Below, piece after piece: positions 17,552 to 26,748 of a DNA stretch of 64,000 nt. Position numbers and translations under genes: made by a program. The stretch is taken from assembly GCF_035319885.1 (NCBI RefSeq), contig NZ_CP141285.1, positions 2,922,001 to 2,986,000 on the forward strand, read 5' to 3'. Each line of letters starts with the position of its first letter. Position 1 is the first letter of the stretch. The DNA comes from Altererythrobacter sp. H2. Its GTDB lineage: Bacteria; Pseudomonadota; Alphaproteobacteria; Sphingomonadales; Sphingomonadaceae. The notes beneath the pieces were generated by a model. The model had not been told where the DNA came from. It saw only the letters and a list, made by a program, of their open reading frames with translations, and made no database searches.

Positions 17552-18036
17552 GAGATTCCCCCGGTTCGAGTGCGAAGTGTATTATCTAATCGCTACACCT
17601 TGCACATGGCAATGCAAGGGGGCTAGCCCGCCCGCGATACCGCTGCCCACTCCGCTCGACCAACGGCTTGGTCGCATCGACCAGACGAAATCGGCTGGCG
17701 GCAAGGAACCGGGCCCTGCCGCTTGACACCTGCTTGACGAAGCTGACACCGTGTCAAGTTCGCTGAGGCGAGCTATCGCATTGTCTTTCAACCATTTTGT
17801 GCACGCCCGGGACAAAGAGGGTGCGGGCCGCCCCCCGCCCCCGTTCAGCCAGCCGCGCGCGGCAGAATACCTTCATGGCAGATCGGGGCGCTGTAGGAAA
17901 ACGGTCAGGCCGCTTTGCCCCGGCCCGCGAACGACTGCCTGCGAAACTGGCCTGCACAAAAAGAGCGCCGGGCGAAGGAACTCCTGCTGGCGCAACCGGT
18001 TGATCGGGTGCGGGAGGCAGTGAGAGAGTACCCGAT
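17552..18036. other. 485-base non-coding stretch with nested inverted repeats
   Basis: No convincing gene is seen here. It is the upstream region of both the DUF885 gene (minus) and a small membrane-protein gene (plus). It holds an inverted repeat CTTGACAC (17722-17729) and GTGTCAAG (17751-17758), with an inner perfect palindrome GACACCGTGTC (17745-17755). TTGACA at 17723-17728 could also act as a -35 box. The stretch after 17820 is C-rich. A regulator-binding site or a small RNA is possible; no RNA family was recognised. Confidence 0.5.
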
Positions 18037-18231
18037 ATGTCCGCTTCCGAACTCGTTCCCATCCTGGGGCTGGTGACCCTGATCATCGCGTTGATTGCTG
18101 CCGCGATCGCCTTGACCAAGTTCCTGCGCAAGCCGTCCAACCGCCATCCGATGGACCACCGAGAAGAACGCAACGTGGCCGCAGACATCGACGCTGGCCG
18201 CGCCCCGAAGAACCACTCCCCGCGTCGCTGA
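18037..18231 (+). CDS. Small single-pass membrane protein, unknown function
   Basis: A 64-residue candidate gene with a GAGAGAG stretch about 9 bases before the ATG. Residues 6-28 form one hydrophobic helix (VPILGLVTLIIALIAAAIAL), followed by a basic, polar tail ending in HSPRR. The layout of one helix followed by a charged tail is coherent, which is unusual for a chance frame at this GC content. No family is recognised and the opposite strand is also open, so it remains tentative. Confidence 0.5.
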   Translation: MSASELVPILGLVTLIIALIAAAIALTKFLRKPSNRHPMDHREERNVAADIDAGRAPKNHSPRR

Positions 18232-18247
18232 CGCGAACTGTCAGCGG

Positions 18248-18276
18248 GGTCTCGGGCAGCGAGGTCTCGGGCAGCG
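18248..18276 (+). repeat. Two tandem copies of a 15-base unit
   Basis: GGTCTCGGGCAGCGA at 18248-18262 is followed at once by GGTCTCGGGCAGCG at 18263-18276. It lies in the 66-base gap between the small membrane-protein gene and the convergent amidohydrolase gene. It looks like a simple slippage duplication. Confidence 0.75.
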
Positions 18277-18297
18277 GACTTTCGGTCGCCCTGCCGC

Positions 18298-19569
18298 TCA
18301 GTCCATCACCCGCCCGCGGGCCATGACCCACTCCACCTTTTCCAGCACGGTGGCGTCTTCCAGCGGGTTGCCCTCGACCGCGATGATGTCCGCCGAATAG
18401 CCCACCGCAATCCGCCCGATCTCGTTTTCCAGGCCGAGCACCTTGGCCGCAACCGTGGTCGCGGCGGCCACGGCTTCGCGGCTGGACATGCCCTGGGCCA
18501 GCATCAGGGCGAACTCCTCGGCATTGCGGCCGTGCGGAAACACGCCTGCATCCGTGCCGAACGCCACCGGCACGCCGTTCTTGCGGGCGCGGGAGACCAG
18601 CGTCGCCATGAACGGTTCAACCGCGCGGATCTTGGCTTCGACCACCGGAGTGTAGGTGCCCGTGCCCACGCCTTCGCTCACGCCCTTCAGGGCCATCAGT
18701 GTCGGCACCAGCACGGTGCCTTTCTCGCGCATGACCTTGGCCGCGGCTTCATCGAGATAGGTGCCATGCTCGATGCTGTGGACGCCTGCGCGCGCCGCTG
18801 CTTCGACTCCGCGCGCACCGTGGGCATGGGCAGCGACCTTGAGGCCGAGCAGTTCCGCCGTTTCGACGATGGCAGTCATTTCGGGATCGGAGAAGTGCGC
18901 CTCCAGCCCGCGTCCCTGCTGGCTGAGCACCCCGCCCGTGGCGGTAATCTTGATCAGGTCAGCGCCATATTTCGAGGCCTTGCGCACGGTTTCGGCGCAT
19001 TCGACCGGGCCGGTGCAGGTGTAATCCGAACCGAGTGCATCGTTGACATGCTCGACGAAGCCATTGACGTCGCCATGCCCGCCGACAATCGAAATGGTCC
19101 GCGCGCTGGTGACGATGCGCGGGCCCGGCACCATGCCTTCCTCGGTAGCGCGGCGCAGCATCTGGGTCACCTGGTCCGTGCGCGAGCCCAGATCGCGCAC
19201 CGTGGTGAACCCGGCCTTGGCGGTGATGCGCGCGTTCTTCGCCGCAATCAGGACGAAGTATTCGGGCGGCGTGGTGGCCGCGCGCCAGAACTCGCCCGAA
19301 GGGTCGCCGGACAAGTGGGTGTGGAGATCGATCAACCCGGGCACGAGCGTCTTGCCCGCCAGATGGACCATCTTCGCGCCTTCCGGGCCCGCGGTGAACC
19401 CATCCTCGATGGCGACGATGCGCCCGTCAGTCACGATCACGGTCGACTGTCCGCGCGGCGCGCTCTGCGCATCGACGATCACGGCATCGGCATGGATGAT
19501 GGTGGTGTCCGCCAAAGCGGGTGCAGCGATCAGCGCGGCAGCGGCGCCAAGCAGTGTTTTCAGGTGCAT
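18298..19569 (-). CDS. Exported metal-dependent amidohydrolase
   Basis: A 423-residue protein with a signal peptide (LIAAPALAD) and an amidohydrolase-superfamily TIM barrel. Metal ligands are seen in LIDLHTHLSGD, IKITATGGVLS (the carboxylated Lys position), VAAHAHGARG and SIEHGTYL, and the catalytic Asp in AFGTDAGVFPHG. It resembles the Xaa-Pro dipeptidase/imidazolonepropionase-like group that cleaves Xaa-Arg or Xaa-Pro type dipeptides. It is divergent from the S9 peptidase gene, with 163 bases of shared upstream DNA. A joint role in periplasmic peptide use is inferred. Confidence 0.9.
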   Translation of the reverse strand: MHLKTLLGAAAALIAAPALADTTIIHADAVIVDAQSAPRGQSTVIVTDGRIVAIEDGFTAGPEGAKMVHLAGKTLVPGLIDLHTHLSGDPSGEFWRAATTPPEYFVLIAAKNARITAKAGFTTVRDLGSRTDQVTQMLRRATEEGMVPGPRIVTSARTISIVGGHGDVNGFVEHVNDALGSDYTCTGPVECAETVRKASKYGADLIKITATGGVLSQQGRGLEAHFSDPEMTAIVETAELLGLKVAAHAHGARGVEAAARAGVHSIEHGTYLDEAAAKVMREKGTVLVPTLMALKGVSEGVGTGTYTPVVEAKIRAVEPFMATLVSRARKNGVPVAFGTDAGVFPHGRNAEEFALMLAQGMSSREAVAAATTVAAKVLGLENEIGRIAVGYSADIIAVEGNPLEDATVLEKVEWVMARGRVMD

Positions 19570-19732
19570 CAGGTCTCTCCCCTTGTGCGGCGGGTCATGC
19601 CCGCTCGCTCCGTCGGGCGCAAGCGGGCACCGCCCGGCCTTCCCCCGGACCCCTTGCGCCGGCCGGTTGCCCTCTGCCGATGAAGCGTTATGAATGCGTC
19701 ATCCCCCAGAATTTCGAAAGGACTGCCAGAAC

Positions 19733-21790
19733 ATGATCCGTGTCGCGCTGACCACCGCCACCCTGCTTGCCAGTGTTTCGCTTGCCGCCACCGCCACTGC
19801 CCGCCCGATGACGCCGGAAGACGTGGCGCGGCTGGAAGGGGTGGGCCAGGTGGCAATCGCCCCCGACGGCAGCCGCATTGCCTACACCACCAGCCGCCTG
19901 CCCGACATCACCGAAGGCGAGGAAAACGGCGCGACCAGGTCAGAACTGTCGGTCGCCTGGGCGCCGGACAATGCCCGCCAGTTCCTGCCGCTGGACGTGA
20001 ACCCCGGCAGCGTGGAATTTTCCCCCGATGGCCGGATGATCAGCTTCCTCTGGGCCAAGGGCGAGGAAAAGCGCAGCGTCTGGGGCATTCCGGTGGATGG
20101 CGGCGCACAGCGCAAGCTGGCCGAGGTCAGGGACAGCGCCGTGCGCCAGTATGCCTGGAGCCCGGATGGCGCGACGTTGTACCTCCTGACCGGAGCGGAG
20201 GAAGACAAGGCCCGCGAAAAGGCAAAGAAGGCCGGTTTCAACGCGGTGGTCTATGAGGAAGAAGAGACCATGAACCGCCTGTTCGCGGCGGCGGTGGGTG
20301 AGGAACCCGATGCCGCGCCGCGCGCAATCCCGCTGACCGGCTATGTCAGCGAAGTGCATATCCTGCCGGACGGCCGAAACGCAGTGGTCAAGTCCGCCCC
20401 CAGCCCGCGGGTGGATGACAGCTACACCTCGATGCGGGTCAACGTGATCGATCTGGCGACCGGCGCGGTGAAGGCCGTGGTCGCGACGCCGGGCAAGCTC
20501 GGCGATGTCGAAATCTCGCCCGATGGGCGCCAGCTTTCGCTGATTGCCGGCGTCGACCAGCATGACCCGGCCGACACCACCCTGCACCTGGCAGACGTTG
20601 CGACCGGCGCTTTCCGGGCGCTCAATCCCGAAGCGGCTGAAGCGACGGTCGACGCTGCATGGCTGGATGACGGGCGGCTCGCAGCGGTGATCCACGTCGG
20701 CGCGCGCAGCCTGCTCCGGGTCTACAAGCCCGATGGCACGGTCGACCACGAGCACGAGGGCGGCGAACTGATCCTGACCGGGGTGGAAACCGCCGGCGGC
20801 AAGATCGCAGTGCGCGCCAACAGCCCGCAGCACCCGACAGAACTGTTCGTGTGGGAGGGCGGCGCGTTCCAGCGCTGGACGAAGCACAACCCGTGGCTGA
20901 GCGAAATCACCTTCGGGCGGCAGTCCGCCGTGACCTACACCGCGCGCGACGGGCAGCAGATCGAAGGCGTGCTGATCGAGCCCGTCGGCGGTGCCCCCCG
21001 CGGCGGCGCGCCGCTGATCATGAACGTCCACGGCGGCCCGGAAGCGCATGAAAGCAACGGCTGGCAGACCGCCTACAGCAAGCCGGGCCAGGTCGCGGCG
21101 GGCCAGGGCTATGCCGTTTTCCTGCCCAACTATCGCGGCTCGACCGGCTACGGCGTCGCCTTCGCCAAGCAGCACCAGGGCGACTACGCCGGCAAGGAGT
21201 TCGACGACATCGTCGATGCCAAGCGGCACTTCGTGACCCAGGGCATCGCCGATCCGGATCGCGTCGGCATCACCGGCGGGTCCTATGGCGGGTTCGCCAG
21301 CGCCTGGGGTGCGACCTATTACAGCGAGGAATATGCCGCCAGCGTGATGTTCGTCGGCATATCCAACAACGTCAGCAAGTTCGGCACCACCGACATCCCC
21401 AACGAGATGTACCTGGTCCACGAACGCAAGTGGCCCTGGGAAGAATGGGACCACCTGATGGAGCGCAGCCCGATCACACACGTGGGCAAGGCCGAAACCC
21501 CGATCCTGATCATGCACGGGGCGGACGATACCCGGGTTGACCCCAGCCAGAGCTACGAACTTTACCGTCACATCAAGACCCGCAAGCCGGAAACCCCGGT
21601 GCGGCTGGTGCTCTATCCCGGTGAAGGCCATGGCAACCAGCGCGCCACCAGCCGCTATGACTACAACCTGCGGATGATGGAGTGGTTCGATACCTACCTG
21701 AAAACCGGCAACCGCAAGGCAGCCCTGCCCGCGCCGCGCCCCGCGCTGCCGGAGGGGACCACCGGCGCCGAAGCGAAGAAGGAAGACTGA
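19733..21790 (+). CDS. Exported S9-family prolyl oligopeptidase-type peptidase
   Basis: A 685-residue protein starting at the ATG after GAAAGGACTGCCAGAAC, with a signal peptide (AATATARP). The N-terminal ~420 residues form a beta-propeller-like region with repeated SPDG units. The C-terminal alpha/beta hydrolase carries the catalytic triad: Ser in GGSYGGFAS, Asp in HGADDTRVD and His in GEGHGNQ. It would cleave short peptides in the periplasm. A longer frame to 19694 is open but lacks a ribosome site. It converges with the MipA gene across a hairpin. Confidence 0.92.
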   Translation: MIRVALTTATLLASVSLAATATARPMTPEDVARLEGVGQVAIAPDGSRIAYTTSRLPDITEGEENGATRSELSVAWAPDNARQFLPLDVNPGSVEFSPDGRMISFLWAKGEEKRSVWGIPVDGGAQRKLAEVRDSAVRQYAWSPDGATLYLLTGAEEDKAREKAKKAGFNAVVYEEEETMNRLFAAAVGEEPDAAPRAIPLTGYVSEVHILPDGRNAVVKSAPSPRVDDSYTSMRVNVIDLATGAVKAVVATPGKLGDVEISPDGRQLSLIAGVDQHDPADTTLHLADVATGAFRALNPEAAEATVDAAWLDDGRLAAVIHVGARSLLRVYKPDGTVDHEHEGGELILTGVETAGGKIAVRANSPQHPTELFVWEGGAFQRWTKHNPWLSEITFGRQSAVTYTARDGQQIEGVLIEPVGGAPRGGAPLIMNVHGGPEAHESNGWQTAYSKPGQVAAGQGYAVFLPNYRGSTGYGVAFAKQHQGDYAGKEFDDIVDAKRHFVTQGIADPDRVGITGGSYGGFASAWGATYYSEEYAASVMFVGISNNVSKFGTTDIPNEMYLVHERKWPWEEWDHLMERSPITHVGKAETPILIMHGADDTRVDPSQSYELYRHIKTRKPETPVRLVLYPGEGHGNQRATSRYDYNLRMMEWFDTYLKTGNRKAALPAPRPALPEGTTGAEAKKED

Positions 21791-21796
21791 TTGCGC

Positions 21797-21824
21797 GCGG
21801 GGCAGGTCACAGGGCCTGCCCCGC
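21797..21824. terminator. Hairpin between convergent genes (probable bidirectional terminator)
   Basis: Perfect ten-base arms GCGGGGCAGG (21797-21806) and CCTGCCCCGC (21815-21824) with an eight-base loop. It lies in the 45-base gap between the S9 peptidase and the MipA gene. There is no clear T-run on either side, so efficiency as an intrinsic terminator is uncertain. Confidence 0.6.
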
Positions 21825-21835
21825 CGCACGACACG

Positions 21836-22690
21836 TCAGAAGGTGTAACCAATCCCCAACACGACCAGCGCCTGGTCGGCGTCCCCGCGAAGCGAGGTGT
21901 AGGGCGTGCGCGCGGCATCGCCCTGAAGCCGCGAATAGGCCGCGATCATCACCAGGCCGAGGCCGCCGTTGAGGGCATTTCCATCGAGATCATAGCCCAC
22001 CAGCAGGTTGGCCCCGAGCGCGTTGAGCCCGCCATCGGCGGCAAATTGCGGCAGCCCGCTGGCAGCCGCCTGCGCCGGGCTGACCGACTGGTAATAGCGG
22101 GCGTAATCGTTGCTGACGAACTCGGCCCCGGCGGACAGCTGCACGAACGCGGCGCGCGACAGCGGGCTGCCCCAGCTCACCCGCGGCTCGACCACCATGC
22201 CCGAATGCGCCCCGGCCACGTCCTGGCGCAGGTCAACCGTGAACGACAGTGTGTCGAACCGTGTCAGCACGCCGGGGATGTTGAGCCCGGCCGTGGCACC
22301 CACTTCGACCGCCCGGTCAAGCTCGCCCGCCAGTTCAACCACGGGATCCTCGATATCATCCGCCCGGTCGCTGCGCACACGGATCACCGGCCCGAACGAC
22401 AACGACGGCTTGCCCCGCACTTCCGGCAGGACATTGAGCGCCAGCCCGGCCGGGCGCGGTTCGACCCGGACACCGGCCACCTTGCCCTGCACCACCGGCA
22501 ACACTGCCAGGCGATAATCGTCCGACCCGCTGTAGCTGGGGCTGTAGGCCGCCCCGACACCGATCGTGACCCAGGTGTCGTCAAACACCGTCTCGCCCGG
22601 CGGCGGGATGCCTGCGGGCGGGCCTTGCGGTGCCTCCTGCGCCAGAGCGGGGGAGGCAAGCAGGGCGAGGGAACCGAAAATGATGCGCAT
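21836..22690 (-). CDS. MipA/OmpV-family outer-membrane protein
   Basis: A 284-residue exported protein: the signal peptide ends at SPALAQ, then a proline-rich linker, then a beta-barrel of alternating polar and hydrophobic strands. VGAAYSPSYSGSDDYRLAVLPVV is typical of the MipA/OmpV family, and the last residues are GIGYTF, with the C-terminal Phe used in outer-membrane insertion. The start at 22690 has TGAGGCCACC upstream. It follows the DUF2585 gene by 38 bases on the same strand. Family members are scaffold or porin-like proteins; a specific role is not evident. Confidence 0.88.
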   Translation of the reverse strand: MRIIFGSLALLASPALAQEAPQGPPAGIPPPGETVFDDTWVTIGVGAAYSPSYSGSDDYRLAVLPVVQGKVAGVRVEPRPAGLALNVLPEVRGKPSLSFGPVIRVRSDRADDIEDPVVELAGELDRAVEVGATAGLNIPGVLTRFDTLSFTVDLRQDVAGAHSGMVVEPRVSWGSPLSRAAFVQLSAGAEFVSNDYARYYQSVSPAQAAASGLPQFAADGGLNALGANLLVGYDLDGNALNGGLGLVMIAAYSRLQGDAARTPYTSLRGDADQALVVLGIGYTF

Positions 22691-22728
22691 GGTGGCCTCA
22701 ATGGTTGGTAATGCTGCCCGTTCCCGCA

Positions 22729-23319
22729 TCAGCCCGCCCCCTGCCAGACCCGGATGCTCTCCAGTGGCCAGACCAGCATGACCACGTTGAGCGTCAGATT
22801 GTCCCGCACCACCAGCGCAGTGACGATTTCCGCAGTTATGGCCAGCGCCACTGTCACCTTGACCGGCAGGCGCATGGCCAGCCAGAACCCCAGGCTCATC
22901 CAGCCGATATCGGCCATGGAATTGATCACGCTGTCGCCCGAATAGCCCCAGTTGACCGTGACCGCGCGATAGCGGTCGATCACGAACGGGGTATTCTCGA
23001 CAATTTCCCACGCCGCTTCGAGGAATACCGCCAGCGCGAAGCCCCAGCGTGCGGCGCCTTGACCGCCCACCTGCCACTTGCGGAAAAGCAGCCAGGCGAC
23101 ACCATAGAACAGCATCCCGTGGATAATGTGGCTGGGCGTGTACCAGTCTGACAGGTGCTGGCTGTTGCCTGAGGAATTGATGTTGCCATACCACAGCTCG
23201 ACCGTGCCGCAGGTGCAGATCGGCGGGCGGCCCATCGCCAGCAACACGCCGAGCGTGGTCAGCACCATGACCAGGACGGCGATCAACGCCGGGCGATGCG
23301 GACTGAGCGGAGCAGACAT
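22729..23319 (-). CDS. DUF2585 (UPF0314) membrane protein
   Basis: A 196-residue integral membrane protein with about five hydrophobic segments. The family's conserved central part is present: [31 protein letters not shown] and [17 protein letters not shown]. The function of the family is unknown. The start at 23319 ([11 protein letters not shown]) is preferred over an upstream in-frame start that would add 12 arginine-rich residues. It is divergent from the carotenoid operon, about 110 bases away. Confidence 0.88.
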   Translation of the reverse strand: MSAPLSPHRPALIAVLVMVLTTLGVLLAMGRPPICTCGTVELWYGNINSSGNSQHLSDWYTPSHIIHGMLFYGVAWLLFRKWQVGGQGAARWGFALAVFLEAAWEIVENTPFVIDRYRAVTVNWGYSGDSVINSMADIGWMSLGFWLAMRLPVKVTVALAITAEIVTALVVRDNLTLNVVMLVWPLESIRVWQGAG

Positions 23320-23429
23320 GGCCGGTCTTGTTGCCGTTCGCGCGGGCAAGCGCAAGCGCGCGCTCGCGCGGCCCCCCTCGCGCGGTCCCCATTGCCCGGG
23401 CCGCGCTGCTCGCCTAGGGCGGTGCTCGC

Positions 23430-24629
23430 ATGAGCGGTCGCGCCAACAACACCACGAGAACGGAAATCGCCATCGTCGGGGGCGGCCTTGCGGGCGGGCT
23501 CATTGCGCTTGCCCTGCGTCAGGCCCGCCCGGATGTCGCGGTGCACCTCTACGAGGCAGGGCCGGCGCTGGGCGGCAACCACCGCTGGAGCTGGTTCGAC
23601 AGCGATCTCGACACCGCCGGCAACGCCCTGCTTGCCCCGTTCCGCAAGATCGGCTGGCAGGGCTACGAAGTGCGCTTCCCGGCCTATCAGCGCAAACTCA
23701 AGGCCAGGTACAACTCGCTCTCCAGCGCCGATTTCGAACCGGCCCTGCGGCGCGAGCTGGGGCAGGACACGATCCGTACCGGTACCCCGGTTGCGGCACT
23801 TGACGCAGGCGGGATTATCCTGGCTGACGGCACCCGCGTGTCTGCCCGCGCGGTGATCGATTGCCGTGACATGGCAACCGACAGCACCCTGCGCGGCGGG
23901 TGGCAGGTCTTCATGGGCCGCCACTTCCGCACCCCGCGCCCGCACGGCCTCGCCCAGCCGATCGTGATGGATGCGCGCGTGGACCAGCACGGCGCTTACC
24001 GGTTCGTCTATGTCCTGCCGCTCGGGGCGGACGAGCTGTTCGTCGAGGACACCTATTACGCTGACAGCCCGGAGCTGGACCGGAGCGCCCTGTCAGCCCG
24101 GATTGACCGCTATTGCGAGGCCCAGGGCTGGGACGGCACGATCCTGCACGGCGAGGCCGGGGTCCTACCGGTCATCACCGGGGGCGACTTTGCCGCCTGG
24201 CAGCGCGCCCACGCCATCGACGGGGTGGCGCGGGCCGGGGCCGGTGGCGGGTTCGTCCACCCGCTGACCAGCTACACCCTGCCGTTCGCGGTCGAAACGG
24301 CGCTGGCGATTGCGGCCGATGCCGACCTGCCGGGCGAACAGCTGGCGGCCCTGCTGGCTGACCGGGCGCGGCGGCACTGGGCTCAGACCGGGTTCTACCG
24401 CGCGCTTGGCCGGATGCTGTTCGATGCTGCGAAGCCGGACGAGCGTTACCGCGTATTCCAGCGTTTCTACCGCCTGCGCCAGCCACTGATCGAGCGGTTC
24501 TACGCCGCCCGCTCCACCACAGCGGACAAGGCGCGCATCCTTTGCGGCAAACCACCCGTATCCATTCTGCGCGCGCTGTCGGCACTGGCCGGCCAGAGCG
24601 CCCCGCTTAGAGAAAGACACCGCCCATGA
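23430..24629 (+). CDS. crtY: Lycopene beta-cyclase
   Basis: CrtY cyclises the ends of lycopene to form beta-carotene. The 399-residue protein has the N-terminal FAD/NAD-binding motif [17 protein letters not shown] and the family stretch [12 protein letters not shown]. Further landmarks are [16 protein letters not shown] and the C-terminal [16 protein letters not shown]. It is the first gene of the carotenoid operon, and its stop overlaps the crtI start by 4 bases. AGGGCGG lies upstream of the ATG. The order crtY-crtI-crtB matches other yellow-orange sphingomonads and erythrobacters. Confidence 0.95.
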   Translation: MSGRANNTTRTEIAIVGGGLAGGLIALALRQARPDVAVHLYEAGPALGGNHRWSWFDSDLDTAGNALLAPFRKIGWQGYEVRFPAYQRKLKARYNSLSSADFEPALRRELGQDTIRTGTPVAALDAGGIILADGTRVSARAVIDCRDMATDSTLRGGWQVFMGRHFRTPRPHGLAQPIVMDARVDQHGAYRFVYVLPLGADELFVEDTYYADSPELDRSALSARIDRYCEAQGWDGTILHGEAGVLPVITGGDFAAWQRAHAIDGVARAGAGGGFVHPLTSYTLPFAVETALAIAADADLPGEQLAALLADRARRHWAQTGFYRALGRMLFDAAKPDERYRVFQRFYRLRQPLIERFYAARSTTADKARILCGKPPVSILRALSALAGQSAPLRERHRP

Positions 24630-26170
24630 CCGTCCGATCTGCCGACCCCGTGACCGCTCCCGGCATCTCTCCGGACCTCAAAACCACCGGCAAGCGCGCC
24701 TGCGTGATCGGTTCCGGCTTCGGCGGCATGGCACTGGCCCTGCGGCTGCAATCGGCCGGCATCCAGACCACCGTGGTGGAGGGCCGCGACAAGCCGGGCG
24801 GGCGGGCCTATTTCTGGGAGCGGGACGGATTTCTGTTCGATGGCGGGCCGACAGTCGTCACCGATCCCGATTGCCTCAAGGAACTGTGGGCGCTTTCAGG
24901 CCACGACATGGCGGCCGACGTCGAGCTGATGCCGGTCATGCCGTTCTACCGGCTCAACTGGCCCGATGGCACCAACTTCGACTATTCAAACGACGAGGCG
25001 CAGCTCCACAGCGAGATCGCCAAGCTCAACCCGGCTGATGTCGCGGGCTACCAGCGGTTCCTCGAATATGCTGCCGGGGTCTACGAGGAAGGCTACGTCA
25101 AGCTCGGCCATGTGCCGTTCCTCGATTTCAAGTCGATGCTCAAGGCCGCCCCGGCGATGGCCAAGAAGCAAGCCTGGCGCAGCGTCTATTCGATGGTCTC
25201 CAGCTTCGTGCAGAGCGAGAAGCTGCGCGAGGCGCTGAGCTTCCACACCCTGCTGGTCGGCGGCAACCCGATGAAGACCAGCAGCATCTACGCCCTGATC
25301 CACAAGCTGGAAAAAGACGGCGGCGTGTGGTGGACGCGCGGCGGCACCAACCGGCTGATCGCCGGCATGATCCGCCATTTCGAGCGGCTTGGCGGCACGA
25401 TGCGGGTGGGCGACCCGGTGGTGCAGGTCCACACTATCGGCAACCGCGCCACCGAGGTCGAGGCGGCCAGCGGCTGGCGCGAAAAGTTCGACGCCGTCGC
25501 CAGCAACGCCGACATCATGCACTCCTATCGCGACCTGCTGGGCGGGACCAAGCGGGGCAAGGACCAGGCGAAATCGCTCGGCCGCAAGAGCTTCAGCCCC
25601 GGTCTGTTCGTGGTCCATTTCGGGCTGGAGGGCACCTGGCCCGGCATCCCGCACCACATGATCCTGTTCGGCCCGCGCTACAAAGGCTTGCTGGACGATA
25701 TCTACACCCACGGCGTGCTGCCGCAGGATTTCAGCATCTACCTGCACCACCCGACCGTGACCGATCCGAGCATGGCCCCTCCGGGCAAGAGCACGTTCTA
25801 CGCGCTGGTCCCGGTCGCCCACATGGGCAAGCTGGCGGTCGACTGGGACGAAGTCGGCCCGATGCTGGAAAAGCGCATCCTCGACGAAGTCGGGCGGCGG
25901 CTGATTCCTGACATCCATGACCGGATCGTGACCAAGTTCAGCTATGCGCCGAAGGATTTTGCGATCGACCTCAACGCCCACCTCGGCAGCGCCTTCAGCC
26001 TCGAGCCGGTGCTGTGGCAGAGCGCCTTCTTCCGCGGCCACAACCGCGATGACGTGATCGGCAACTTCTACCTCGTGGGCGCGGGCACGCATCCGGGCGC
26101 AGGCATCCCCGGCGTGGTCGGCAGCGCCAAGGCGACGGCGGGGCTGATGCTGGAGGATCTGGCGCGGTGA
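24626..26170 (+). CDS. crtI: Phytoene desaturase
   Basis: CrtI desaturates phytoene to lycopene with FAD. The 514-residue protein has ACVIGSGFGGMALALRLQSAG near the N-terminus, the GGRAYFWERDGFLFDGGP stretch that marks CrtI, and a C-terminal LVGAGTHPGAGIPGVVGSAK. The start overlaps the crtY stop (ATGA), and the stop overlaps the GTG of the next gene. All features match a bacterial three- or four-step desaturase; the number of steps cannot be read from sequence. Confidence 0.96.
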   Translation: MTVRSADPVTAPGISPDLKTTGKRACVIGSGFGGMALALRLQSAGIQTTVVEGRDKPGGRAYFWERDGFLFDGGPTVVTDPDCLKELWALSGHDMAADVELMPVMPFYRLNWPDGTNFDYSNDEAQLHSEIAKLNPADVAGYQRFLEYAAGVYEEGYVKLGHVPFLDFKSMLKAAPAMAKKQAWRSVYSMVSSFVQSEKLREALSFHTLLVGGNPMKTSSIYALIHKLEKDGGVWWTRGGTNRLIAGMIRHFERLGGTMRVGDPVVQVHTIGNRATEVEAASGWREKFDAVASNADIMHSYRDLLGGTKRGKDQAKSLGRKSFSPGLFVVHFGLEGTWPGIPHHMILFGPRYKGLLDDIYTHGVLPQDFSIYLHHPTVTDPSMAPPGKSTFYALVPVAHMGKLAVDWDEVGPMLEKRILDEVGRRLIPDIHDRIVTKFSYAPKDFAIDLNAHLGSAFSLEPVLWQSAFFRGHNRDDVIGNFYLVGAGTHPGAGIPGVVGSAKATAGLMLEDLAR

Positions 26171-26748
26171 AGCGCCTCGCTGTCTATTGCGGGTCGGCCA
26201 CGCCGGCCGATCCGCGCTACATGGACCTTGCCCGCGAAGTGGGGCGCACGCTGGCGACACGCGGCATCGGCGTGGTTTACGGCGGCGGGCGGCTGGGGCT
26301 GATGGGCGCGGTCGCCTCCGGCGCGCTGGAGGCGGGCGGCGAGGTGATCGGGGTGATCCCCGAGGCACTGGCCGGCAGCGAAGTGGCCAACCGGGATTGC
26401 ACCGAGCTCCACGTGGTGGAGGGGATGCACGAGCGCAAGAAGGCCTTCACCGACCTTTCCGATGGCTTCGTCACCATCCCCGGCGGGGTCGGAACGATGG
26501 ACGAACTGTGGGAAGCGATCAGCTGGGCGCAGCTGGGCTATCACTCCGATCCGGTCGGCCTGCTCAACGCGTTCGGCTTTTACGATCACCTGATCGCCTT
26601 CAACCGCCACATGGCCGAGGTCGGCTTCATCCGCCCGGCGCACCAGAACATCCTGATCGCGCGTGACAGCTTGCCCGACCTACTTGATGCGATGGCCTCC
26701 TACGTGCCGCACACCCCGATCTTCCGGATGAAGGCGGACGATTTGTGA
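26167..26748 (+). CDS. LOG-family Rossmann-fold protein (nucleoside 5'-monophosphate phosphoribohydrolase type)
   Basis: A 193-residue protein of the TIGR00730/LOG family. The signature IPGGVGTMDELWE lies at residues 104-116, with YGGGRLGLMGAVA at 39-51 and HERKKAF before the signature. LOG proteins remove ribose phosphate from cytokinin nucleotides or AMP-like substrates. The GTG start overlaps the crtI stop and the stop overlaps the crtB GTG, so it is translationally coupled inside the carotenoid operon. A carotenoid role is not known for this family. Confidence 0.9.
   Translation: MKRLAVYCGSATPADPRYMDLAREVGRTLATRGIGVVYGGGRLGLMGAVASGALEAGGEVIGVIPEALAGSEVANRDCTELHVVEGMHERKKAFTDLSDGFVTIPGGVGTMDELWEAISWAQLGYHSDPVGLLNAFGFYDHLIAFNRHMAEVGFIRPAHQNILIARDSLPDLLDAMASYVPHTPIFRMKADDL

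Noticed and set aside
15806-17626. A 606-codon open frame on the plus strand
   Set aside because: It is antisense to the DUF885 gene, whose signal peptide and motifs are clear.
17754-18188. A 144-codon minus-strand frame in the long gap
   Set aside because: Composition is Arg/Pro/Ala-rich without domain features or a good ribosome site, and it covers the more coherent small membrane-protein frame on the plus strand.
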